Source of the DNA: Clostridiaceae bacterium | GTDB lineage: Bacteria; Bacillota; Clostridia; Saccharofermentanales; DTU023 | NCBI GenBank assembly: GCA_012798865.1 | Contig: JAAZMK010000080.1 | Location: forward strand, 1 to 18,782 | DNA length: 18,782 nucleotides | Direction: 5' to 3' | Shown here: one piece after another, positions 1 to 6,531 of the stretch | How positions within the stretch are numbered: the first letter of the stretch is position 1 | How the letters are laid out: every line of letters begins with the position of its first letter | The notes under the pieces: generated by a model | What the model was told of the DNA's origin: nothing | The model's input: only the letters and a program-made list of their open reading frames with translations | Databases searched by the model: none | Made by a program: the position numbers and the translations under genes

Positions 1-132
1 ATTTTCATGACGCGATGCATATTGTAGGCTAGAAAGCTCAAGGCATATTCCCGTCACTTCGTCAATTGTTTGTCGTATTGGGTGTGCTATGATAGTGACT
101 TCTTGAACGAATAAGTCGCCTTCGTTGATCAT
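1..132 (-). CDS. Possible 5' end of a divergent gene, running off the left edge (doubtful)
   Basis: Read on the minus strand from the ATG at 132-130, the frame stays open to the window edge and gives about 44 residues beginning MINEGDLFVQEV. It is also open upstream to a TTG at 178-176. The plus strand is closed by stops in the first 40 bases, so a leftward gene would fit a divergent arrangement with the ATP-grasp gene. Against it, there is no convincing ribosome binding site before either start, no family is recognised, and an open frame of this length can occur by chance. Confidence 0.22.
   Translation of the reverse strand, partial: MINEGDLFVQEVTIIAHPIRQTIDEVTGICLELSSLQYASRHEN
66..93 (+). 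promoter_or_regulatory. Candidate extended -10 promoter for the ATP-grasp/esterase unit
   Basis: TATGAT at 88-93 is preceded by TGc (85-87), the extended -10 arrangement recognised by the housekeeping sigma factor. A poor -35 (TTGTTT, 66-71) sits 16 bases upstream. Transcription from here would give a leader of roughly 130 bases before the ATG at 232. No terminator or riboswitch fold was recognised in that leader. This is prediction from consensus only. Confidence 0.4.
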
Positions 133-231
133 AGCTGTTACAAGGCATTTCCAAAGGGTGAATTTGCTCAAAAAAAAGACCGTATGACAATCATAAGAAT
201 AGGCGAAAGAGTTCCAGAGAGGAGAAGCGTC

Positions 232-1401
232 ATGAACTACGTTTTCATTTCACCACATTTTCCGGAAAATTTTAAATATTTCGTGATGTCTTTGAGAAAT
301 CACGGTGTTAATGTCTTGGGGATCGCTTCGGATAATTTTGATGATTTGGATGCCGATTTAAGAGATTCTTTGACTGAGTATTACCGTGTCGACAATATGG
401 AAGAATACGATCAGCTTCTGAGAGCGTGCGGGTACTTCACCTTTAAGTACGGAAAAATTGACTACATCGAATCGATGAACGAGTACTGGCTTGAAAAGGA
501 AGCTCATTTGAGGACTGATTTCAATGTTGACGGATTGCAACTCGAAGACATGCCGCACATCAAGAAAAAATCGGAGATGAAAAAAGTCTTTGAAAGAGCG
601 AGCATTCCCGTCGCGCGAGGTGAAATCGTTATAGATCTCGAATCGGCGAAAAAGTTCATTGAAGAAGTCGGATATCCGATATGTATAAAGCCCGACATCG
701 GTGTTGGAGCCGCCGACACGCATCAAATTGCGAACGAAGAGGAATTAAAGGAGTTCTTTTCCATCAGACAACCTGTTGACTACATCATGGAAGAGTTTAT
801 TGTCGGGGATATTCATACATTCGACGGTTTGGTCGACAAAAACGGTCATATTCTATTTCTAAATTCCTTTGTGTATGGCGGTGTCATGGAAACAATCAGA
901 GACGAGCTCGACAATATCTACCACAATCAAGTCGAAATTCCTGATGATCTGATGGAAGTCGGACTGCGGGCGGTTAGGGCATTTGATATAAGAAATAGAT
1001 TTTTTCACCTTGAATTCTTCAGGATGGAAGATAATCGATTAGTCGCGTTGGAAGTGAATATGCGTCCGCCAGGCGGCTGGTCGCTCGATATGTTCAATTA
1101 TGCGAGCGACATAAGTGTGTTTGACTTGTATTCCAAAATGATTTTGGGTCTAGAGTATATTGTAATGCCTGAGATTAAGTATCACTGCGCCTTCGTCGGT
1201 GTGAAGTTCGGACTTGAACACGAATTGAAGTATTCGCTCGATGAATCTTTAGAGAAGTATGGTCACATGGTCGCTAAGCACGGTCCGATGCCTGATATTT
1301 TTTCTGCTGTTATGGGCAACTATTCCTACGTCATCAGGTCGCGCGATTTCGATGAATTGATGGAAGCCGCACAATTTATTACCGCTAGGAACAATAACTG
1401 A
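232..1401 (+). CDS. ATP-grasp family ligase of unknown substrate
   Basis: This encodes a 389-residue ATP-grasp protein, a fold that joins a carboxylate to an amine or similar nucleophile through an acyl-phosphate. An N-terminal Rossmann-like pre-ATP-grasp domain comes first. The ATP-binding lysine is in a CIKPDIGVGA motif (Lys153), followed by the EEFIVGD strand. The probable metal ligands are Glu261 (HLEFF), Glu274 and Asn276 (EVNMRPPGG). I chose the ATG at 232 because AGGAG (220-224) lies 7 bases upstream; an in-frame ATG at 184 has no such site. It is followed after 13 bases by an esterase gene and the two are probably co-transcribed. The substrate cannot be deduced. The general family is close to carbamoyl-phosphate synthetase-like or biotin-carboxylase-like ATP-grasp enzymes, but biotin, CPS or D-Ala-D-Ala ligase identity is not supported. 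Base composition looks more AT-rich than the genes further right. Confidence 0.85.
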   Translation: MNYVFISPHFPENFKYFVMSLRNHGVNVLGIASDNFDDLDADLRDSLTEYYRVDNMEEYDQLLRACGYFTFKYGKIDYIESMNEYWLEKEAHLRTDFNVDGLQLEDMPHIKKKSEMKKVFERASIPVARGEIVIDLESAKKFIEEVGYPICIKPDIGVGAADTHQIANEEELKEFFSIRQPVDYIMEEFIVGDIHTFDGLVDKNGHILFLNSFVYGGVMETIRDELDNIYHNQVEIPDDLMEVGLRAVRAFDIRNRFFHLEFFRMEDNRLVALEVNMRPPGGWSLDMFNYASDISVFDLYSKMILGLEYIVMPEIKYHCAFVGVKFGLEHELKYSLDESLEKYGHMVAKHGPMPDIFSAVMGNYSYVIRSRDFDELMEAAQFITARNNN

Positions 1402-1414
1402 TTTGGAGAAATGA

Positions 1415-2149
1415 ATGAACGTTGAATATAACGAGTTTTATAGCTCACACTTGGATAGGGTTATGCCCTTTAAGGTTTATGGTCATGGGGGCAAGCCTGT
1501 CATCGTCTTTCCTTCTTCGGGTGGAAGATTTTACGAATACGAAGATTTCAAAATGATCGAAGCCGTGAAAGATTTTATTCAGGACGGCAAGTATGTCTTC
1601 TACACCGTCGATAGCGTCGATAATGAAAGCTGGTTGTCCAAGGATAAGTGGCCGGGTGACCGGGCACGCATGCACAACGCGTTCGACCGGTATATTATCG
1701 AAGAATTTATCGCCTTCGTAAAAGCTCATTCAGGCTGGACGGGACCGATGGTGGTCACCGGCTGCAGCATGGGAGGGTACCACAGTGCAAACTTTTACTT
1801 TAGGCATCCCGATGTCTTCGATACGGTCATCGCGTTAAGCGGCATCTACGATGCGAGATTCTTTGTCGGTGATGATATCTCCGACGTCGAAGTGTACCTT
1901 AACAGCCCGGTCCACTATTTGCGAGGATTGGAAGATCATTACTATCTCGACTTGTTCAGAGAAGGAACAATAATCATCTGCACGGGGCAGGGCGCTTGGG
2001 AAGAAGATTCCATAAAGGACACGAGGCTTCTGGGCGAAGTTTTGCGTGAAAAGAATGTTCCTGCATGGATCGATTTCTGGGGTTACGATGTAAACCATGA
2101 TTGGCCTTGGTGGAGAGTGCAGATGCCATATTTCTTAGGTCATTTGTAA
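1415..2149 (+). CDS. Alpha/beta-hydrolase-fold esterase family protein
   Basis: The 244-residue protein resembles the putative esterase (esterase D / antigen 85-like) family. The nucleophile elbow is GCSMGGYHS with Ser118. His228 in VNHDWPWW near the C-terminus is the likely catalytic histidine. The acid residue is not certain; Asp207-Asp225 contains several candidates. The N-terminal KVYGHGGKPVIVFPSSGG strand and loop would supply the oxyanion hole. No signal peptide is visible, so it should be cytoplasmic. The start at 1415 is set by GGAG (1405-1408); an ATG at 1411 closes after four codons. Its tight spacing to the ATP-grasp gene (13 bases) suggests a joint pathway, for example making and then hydrolysing or transferring an ester or amide, but the actual substrate is unknown. 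Confidence 0.85.
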   Translation: MNVEYNEFYSSHLDRVMPFKVYGHGGKPVIVFPSSGGRFYEYEDFKMIEAVKDFIQDGKYVFYTVDSVDNESWLSKDKWPGDRARMHNAFDRYIIEEFIAFVKAHSGWTGPMVVTGCSMGGYHSANFYFRHPDVFDTVIALSGIYDARFFVGDDISDVEVYLNSPVHYLRGLEDHYYLDLFREGTIIICTGQGAWEEDSIKDTRLLGEVLREKNVPAWIDFWGYDVNHDWPWWRVQMPYFLGHL

Positions 2150-2284
2150 TTGTTTTGATTCAAGCGCTCATCGTTGCATCTTATGACAATTTTTTCTCTT
2201 GTTTTAGTGGAGCAGGTGTGTTGCCTAAAAGCCATTCATTCAAAAAAACTTAAAATGTATTTGCGGTTTGTTAACAAGAAAATC

Positions 2285-2313
2285 TGTGCATTTGTCACAC
2301 ACTATGGTACGAT
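2285..2313 (+). promoter_or_regulatory. Candidate extended -10 promoter for the 5'-nucleotidase gene
   Basis: TACGAT at 2308-2313 is preceded by TGg (2305-2307), and a weak -35 (TGTGCA, 2285-2290) lies 17 bases upstream. A second A/T-rich hexamer, TATAGT at 2319-2324, could be an alternative -10. Upstream (2150-2284) no hairpin terminator for the esterase gene is evident. Confidence 0.4.
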
Positions 2314-2357
2314 ACGGGTATAGTAACAACAAATTCTCTAATTAAAAGGAGGACAGC

Positions 2358-4517
2358 ATGAAGAGATTTCAAAAAATGACGGTTCTTGCCGTTATCATTG
2401 CTCTGATAGTCATGATGCTTCCGGCGGCATTTGTGTTTGCTGAGGGGGGCAGAACGCTCGTCATCTTCCATACGAACGACATCCACGGTCGTGCAGAAGA
2501 CAAAGGCGACGGTGTGATCGGATATGCGCGCTACAAGACTATTCTTGATCTTGCGGAAGACGAATTCGGTGACACCAATGTCTTGGCGTTTGACGCGGGA
2601 GATACGCTCCATGGGACAACCTTTGCGACGCTGTCGAAAGGAGAGAGCATCGTTACATTGATGAATATGGTTGGCATCGACGCGATGGCGTGCGGCAACC
2701 ATGAGTTCAACTACGGGAAGGATCGTCTGAAACAGCTCGAAGCGAGGGCAAACTTCCCGATCATGGCAGTCAACATCTTAAATGAGGATGGCGAAGCTTT
2801 CTTCAATACCAACTCAAAGATTTTCGAGGTGTTCACCGGGCATGCTGAGAGCGACCCTGCAAAGTTTGGTGTCATCGGTGTAGCAACTCCCGAGACGAAA
2901 GTCAAGGCTCATCCGAAGTACACCGATGGACTTACTTTCGGAGCCGGTGAGAATGAGGACGACATCGACGAGCTTGCGGCATTGGTTCAAGATGCAATTG
3001 ACGATCTCTATGGTGATGGCGTGAACGGCATTATTTTATTGACACATCTCGGTGTCGATGAATCGTCGGGCGACCTGACGTCGAAAAAATTGATTTCCAA
3101 AATTAAAGGCGCCCAAATCGTGATTGATGGACATAGCCATACAACGGATGAGTTATGGCTTGAGGATGCTGAAAACGGGCGTGTGTTGCTCGTACAGACT
3201 GGGTCACACTTTAAAAATATCGGGAAAGTGACGATTGAGTTTGATCCTTTGACCGGAGCGCCTGCAGAGGATGGTGTGACGGTAGAACTCCTTTCATATG
3301 AAGATGTAGAAGCTATATTAGATGATGCTGACGCGGTGCCAGATCCCGGTGTCGAGGAAATGATTGCGGACATTACGGCGCAGAATGAGGAATTTCTCCA
3401 GACCGTCATCGGCGAGACTGCTACACTTCTTGACGGTGAGCGCGCTCACGTCCGTGCCGGCGAGACGAATCTCGGCAATCTTATCACTGACGCAATGCTC
3501 GAAGCGTCGGGTGCCGACGTCGTGTTGACGAACGGCGGCGGAATACGTGCCAGCATCCCTAAAATAGATGGTGAGGGTAATCATGCCGCACTCCCGTACG
3601 AAATTACGATGGACGATGCATTGACCGTGTTGCCTTTCGGTAATCAAGTGACGGTCATCAAAGTAACGGGGCAGGATATCCTCGATGCGCTGGCATTCGG
3701 CGCCAAAAGTTATCCTGAAGCTTCCGGCGGTTTCCCGCATGTCGCAGGCATGACATACACGATTATGATTAACGATGAGGGCAAATTTGCGGGAATCGGC
3801 GAGGTGAAGGTTGGAGGCAAGCCGATCAATCCGGCGAAAGAGTACACGTTGGCGACTAATGACTTCCTCGCCAGCGGCGGAGACGGCTATGAGATGTTCA
3901 AAGGCAAAGAACAAGTAACCCTGCTCGGCATGATGCTCGATATCTTCGTAGACAAGATTAAGGAACTGAGCGAAGATGGACCCTTTACCGTTGAAAAAGA
4001 CGGTCGCCTTAAGATCGAGCGTCCCCTCGTTGCGGACGTACCGCCGGCGCTGAACGAAGACAACAATATCGATTATGAAGGGGACGAAGTCGTATACGAC
4101 AAGTCTACATCCAAGAATATGGTTTTTAGGGTTGATGCGGACTTTAATACTTTCACAGGTGTAACGTTAAACGGTGTTAACGTAGATCCCAGCCTATATG
4201 ATGCCAAAGCGGGCAGCATCATCGTTACGCTCTTCAAAGAATTCTTTAAAGAATTGTCTGCGGGTTATAGTTTTGAAGTAGGCATAGTAACCACTCAGGG
4301 TACTGCAAAAAAGATAATTAAAGTTGTTGAGATTCAGTCTGCTGAGCCGACAGAACCGACAGAGCCGACAGATCCTAAGGAGGAGTCGGATGCACCGACC
4401 ACGGGTGAGTCGTCAAGCTGGGTTATCTACGCCGGCGGGATTCTCCTATTACTAGGGGTTGCGATCGTTGTAATGCTCTTGCTCCAGAAGAGAGTTAGGA
4501 ATGATCACAGCGGGTAA
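2358..4517 (+). CDS. Secreted, probably wall-anchored 5'-nucleotidase / 2',3'-cyclic phosphodiesterase (UshA/YfkN type)
   Basis: This 719-residue surface enzyme should dephosphorylate nucleotides outside the cell for nucleoside and phosphate salvage. A signal peptide (residues 1-28, likely cut after AFVFA) precedes a metallophosphatase domain. Its probable metal and catalytic residues are Asp41/His43 (NDIHGR), Asp82 (DAGD), Asn114/His115 (GNHEF), His230 (THLG), and His259/His261 (DGHSH). The 5'-nucleotidase C-terminal domain follows (about 350-530), with TNLGNLITD, TNGGGIRAS and ASGGDGYEMF. About 570-655 resembles a CBM_X2/Ig-like domain. A Pro-Thr-Glu spacer (664-673) leads to APTTG (679-683), a hydrophobic helix (about 688-709) and a basic tail (KRVR). 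This is a sortase sorting signal with Ala in place of the usual Leu. AGGAGG (2347-2352) sets the start. The gene stands alone between its own promoter and a strong terminator. Confidence 0.92.
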   Translation: MKRFQKMTVLAVIIALIVMMLPAAFVFAEGGRTLVIFHTNDIHGRAEDKGDGVIGYARYKTILDLAEDEFGDTNVLAFDAGDTLHGTTFATLSKGESIVTLMNMVGIDAMACGNHEFNYGKDRLKQLEARANFPIMAVNILNEDGEAFFNTNSKIFEVFTGHAESDPAKFGVIGVATPETKVKAHPKYTDGLTFGAGENEDDIDELAALVQDAIDDLYGDGVNGIILLTHLGVDESSGDLTSKKLISKIKGAQIVIDGHSHTTDELWLEDAENGRVLLVQTGSHFKNIGKVTIEFDPLTGAPAEDGVTVELLSYEDVEAILDDADAVPDPGVEEMIADITAQNEEFLQTVIGETATLLDGERAHVRAGETNLGNLITDAMLEASGADVVLTNGGGIRASIPKIDGEGNHAALPYEITMDDALTVLPFGNQVTVIKVTGQDILDALAFGAKSYPEASGGFPHVAGMTYTIMINDEGKFAGIGEVKVGGKPINPAKEYTLATNDFLASGGDGYEMFKGKEQVTLLGMMLDIFVDKIKELSEDGPFTVEKDGRLKIERPLVADVPPALNEDNNIDYEGDEVVYDKSTSKNMVFRVDADFNTFTGVTLNGVNVDPSLYDAKAGSIIVTLFKEFFKELSAGYSFEVGIVTTQGTAKKIIKVVEIQSAEPTEPTEPTDPKEESDAPTTGESSSWVIYAGGILLLLGVAIVVMLLLQKRVRNDHSG
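4344..4370 (+). repeat. Three tandem 9-bp repeats coding for Glu-Pro-Thr
   Basis: GAGCCGACA, GAACCGACA and GAGCCGACA follow one another in frame and give the Glu-Pro-Thr spacer just before the sorting signal of the 5'-nucleotidase. Such wall-spanning repeats often vary in copy number between strains. Only three copies are present here. Confidence 0.85.
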
Positions 4518-4548
4518 GTGAAACAAACGTATTATCATTTGTTTTCGT

Positions 4549-4578
4549 GGGGGCGATCGTACGATCGCCCCCCTTTTT
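4549..4578 (+). terminator. Strong Rho-independent terminator after the 5'-nucleotidase gene
   Basis: A perfect 24-base palindrome (4549-4572), with a stem starting GGGGGCGATC and a GTAC centre, is followed by CTTTTT (4573-4578). It ends the 5'-nucleotidase transcript about 30 bases after the stop codon. Because the palindrome is symmetrical it may slow transcription in both directions, but the T-run is only on the + strand side. Confidence 0.93.
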
Positions 4579-4672
4579 AGGTGATACAGGGCATGATGTC
4601 CTAGCTAAACAAAAATACTGGCAGTGCAACTTGCATTTGATGGCCAAATAACGTGTGAAAGAGGCACGATCG

Positions 4673-4681
4673 TGTTATAGT
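4673..4681 (+). promoter_or_regulatory. Candidate extended -10 promoter for the pyrG operon
   Basis: TATAGT (4676-4681) is preceded by TGt (4673-4675). No good -35 is present at the right distance. The 5' leader before pyrG would be about 190 bases. The pyrimidine-sensing GGGC start of Bacillus subtilis pyrG is not present just downstream. The stretch 4579-4672 between terminator and promoter shows nothing recognisable. Confidence 0.4.
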
Positions 4682-4695
4682 TTGTAAAGGTCAGA

Positions 4696-4797
4696 CGCCG
4701 ACATCGAATTGTTCGCATTTAAATTGCGGCGAGAAGGTGTTTCGTGACATCAAGTGTTTTGTCACCGTTTGGTTGTGTGTCACCGTTATTTTTGATC
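4696..4797 (+). promoter_or_regulatory. Structured pyrG leader with repeated TGTCACCGTT; possible attenuator
   Basis: The gene-free leader contains CGCCG (4696-4700) able to pair with CGGCG (4727-4731). It also has GTGACA (4744-4749) able to pair with either of two copies of TGTCACCGTT (4760-4769 and 4778-4787). Only the second copy is closely followed by a T-run (ATTTTTG, 4788-4794). Two mutually exclusive pairings, one followed by Ts, is an attenuator-like arrangement, but the stems are short (6 bp) and no known riboswitch class is recognised. Confidence 0.25.
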
Positions 4798-4875
4798 TTT
4801 TGGCGATATGTTGTAAAGCGCGGGACATGACGGTTTAACTAAGAGATGTAATCTGGAGTGAGAAGGAACGTGAAG

Positions 4876-6531
4876 ATGGCGACGAAGTATATCTTTGTGA
4901 CAGGCGGTGTTGTATCGGGTTTAGGAAAGGGGCTCACGGCGGCAGCGCTCGGTCGACTGCTTATCGCGAGGGGATTGAACGTCCGCATTCAGAAATTCGA
5001 TCCGTATATCAATGTCGACCCGGCACTCATGAATCCTACACAACACGGTGAAATTTTCATGACGGAGGACGGGGCGGAGACAGACCTCGATATCGGTCAC
5101 TATGAGAGATTTACCGATGTAAATTTGACCTCTGAAAGCGATATTACGTCCGGGCGCGTATATCTCAACGTGATCAACCGTGAACGCTCGGGAGGTTATG
5201 ATGGCGGCACGGTACAGGTCGTCCCGCACGTCATCAACGAAATCAAGGATCATATCTACTTAGTCTCCGAGGGCGGAGAAGTTGACGTCGTTATCTCCGA
5301 GATCGGCGGTACGATAGGCGACATGGAGGGGCAGCCTTTTATTGAGGCGATACGCCAAGTCAGTTACGAGGTCGGACGTGAGAATTGTCTTTTCATCCAT
5401 GTCACGCTGTTGCCTTTTTTGAATAAACCGGGTGAACTGAAGACGAAGCCGACGCAGCATAGTGTCCAGAAGTTGCTCTCGTTCGGCATTCAACCCGATA
5501 TTCTCGTTTGTCGTACGGAACTTCCTCTCGATCAGGGTATTCGAGAAAAATTAGCATTGTACTGCAATGTCCGTACCGATTCCGTCATTCAAAACATCGA
5601 TTGCGAATCGATCTACGAACTTCCGCTGATTTTAGAGAAGGAAGGACTCGCCCGCATCGTCTGCGAGCGTCTTTGTCTCGATACTCCCGCCCCCGATCTT
5701 GAGGACTGGGAGCAACTGGTTAAAAAGACGCGTGCCGACCGTGAGGGGCTGACCGTGGCGCTCGTCGGCAAATATACGGAGCTTCAGGACGCCTATTACA
5801 GTATTGTGGAGGCGCTCGATCACGCCGGTATTGCGCTCGGCTTATTGCCCGAGATTGAGTGGATCTCGAGTGAGGAGCTTGAGGGTATCTCGGACGAAGA
5901 GATCGATAAACGTTTGGCGGGAGCTGATGCCGTGATCGTCCCCAGCGGCTTTGGCGCGCGCGGCATGGAGGGCATGATCGCCGCCTCTCGAAGTGCGCGT
6001 GAACAGGAAATCCCGTTCTTCGGCATCGGACTCGGCATGCAGATGGCGATGGTCGACATCGCACGTCATGTCGCCGGGTTGTCGAAAGCGCATACCGATG
6101 AGGCGGAGCTCGAAGACTGCCAAGATATTTTCTACTACGCCAACTTGACGGGGGAGATGAAGAATAATCTCGACAAGATTCCGATCAGTGATCGACCGAT
6201 GCGCAGAGGGGCGCATACGATGGTATTGGAAGAAGGCTCGATGCTCCGTGAGATTTACGGAACGGATGAAGTATCGGAACGACATCACCATCGACGCGAA
6301 TTCAACCCCGCTTATTCAGAGGCGCTCGCCGCAACGGGTTTGCGCTTCTCCGGCGTGTCTGCCGACGGTCAATGGGTTTATGCATTTGAATGGCCGCATC
6401 ATCCCTTTTTCATAGGGATTATTTCCAACCCTCAATTTAAATCGCGACCGACGCGTCCACATCCTTTATTTCTCGCTTTTTTAGAGAAGGCGATTGAGCG
6501 AAAGCGCTCGAAGGAGGTATCACATGGGTAA
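4876..6531 (+). CDS. pyrG: CTP synthase with a glutaminase domain lacking its catalytic triad
   Basis: This 551-residue protein makes CTP from UTP, ATP and a nitrogen donor. The synthetase half (about 1-275) keeps the P-loop SGLGKG, EDGAETDLD, SEIGGTIGDMEGQP, GELKTKPTQHSV, and the VCR and NVRTDSVI segments. In the C-terminal class I glutaminase domain (about 300-540) the invariant GICLGMQ reads GIGLGMQ (Gly385). The HPE of the His-Glu pair reads NPQ (Asn518, Gln520). PGGFG is PSGFG (Ser357), and the lid motif MRLG is MRRG. All three catalytic residues are therefore absent, while FKSRP and surrounding positions still align well. I chose ATG 4876 because AAGGA lies 8 bases upstream and MATKYIFVTGG matches family N-termini; a GTG at 4858 is poorer. 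The 3' end overlaps guaB by 8 bases. An ammonia-dependent enzyme is the likely reading. A second normal pyrG elsewhere in the genome cannot be excluded. Confidence 0.93.
   Translation: MATKYIFVTGGVVSGLGKGLTAAALGRLLIARGLNVRIQKFDPYINVDPALMNPTQHGEIFMTEDGAETDLDIGHYERFTDVNLTSESDITSGRVYLNVINRERSGGYDGGTVQVVPHVINEIKDHIYLVSEGGEVDVVISEIGGTIGDMEGQPFIEAIRQVSYEVGRENCLFIHVTLLPFLNKPGELKTKPTQHSVQKLLSFGIQPDILVCRTELPLDQGIREKLALYCNVRTDSVIQNIDCESIYELPLILEKEGLARIVCERLCLDTPAPDLEDWEQLVKKTRADREGLTVALVGKYTELQDAYYSIVEALDHAGIALGLLPEIEWISSEELEGISDEEIDKRLAGADAVIVPSGFGARGMEGMIAASRSAREQEIPFFGIGLGMQMAMVDIARHVAGLSKAHTDEAELEDCQDIFYYANLTGEMKNNLDKIPISDRPMRRGAHTMVLEEGSMLREIYGTDEVSERHHHRREFNPAYSEALAATGLRFSGVSADGQWVYAFEWPHHPFFIGIISNPQFKSRPTRPHPLFLAFLEKAIERKRSKEVSHG
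6511..6518 (+). promoter_or_regulatory. Perfect ribosome binding site for guaB inside the end of pyrG
   Basis: AAGGAGGT lies 5 bases before the ATG at 6524 and inside the last codons of pyrG. It decides the guaB start; an upstream in-frame ATG-like start at 6494 lacks such a site. Ribosomes finishing pyrG at 6531 sit on the guaB start, so translational coupling is likely. Confidence 0.9.

Noticed and set aside
2183..2323. 46-codon frame (MTIFSLVLVEQV...) between the esterase and 5'-nucleotidase genes
   Set aside because: No ribosome binding site, no recognisable family, and it overlaps the likely promoter of the next gene.
3318..3914. 198-codon frame on the minus strand inside the 5'-nucleotidase gene
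   Set aside because: It lies entirely antisense to a well-supported gene and shows no family motif; the long open frame follows from codon bias.
4549..4572. The perfect palindrome as an operator or recombination site
   Set aside because: The GC-rich stem followed at once by a T-run and placed just after a stop codon fits a Rho-independent terminator.
4876..6531. Reading pyrG as a pseudogene because its glutaminase residues are lost
   Set aside because: The frame is full length with no frameshift or internal stop, synthetase motifs are intact, the ribosome binding site is good and guaB depends on its 3' end, so decay is not the simplest reading.
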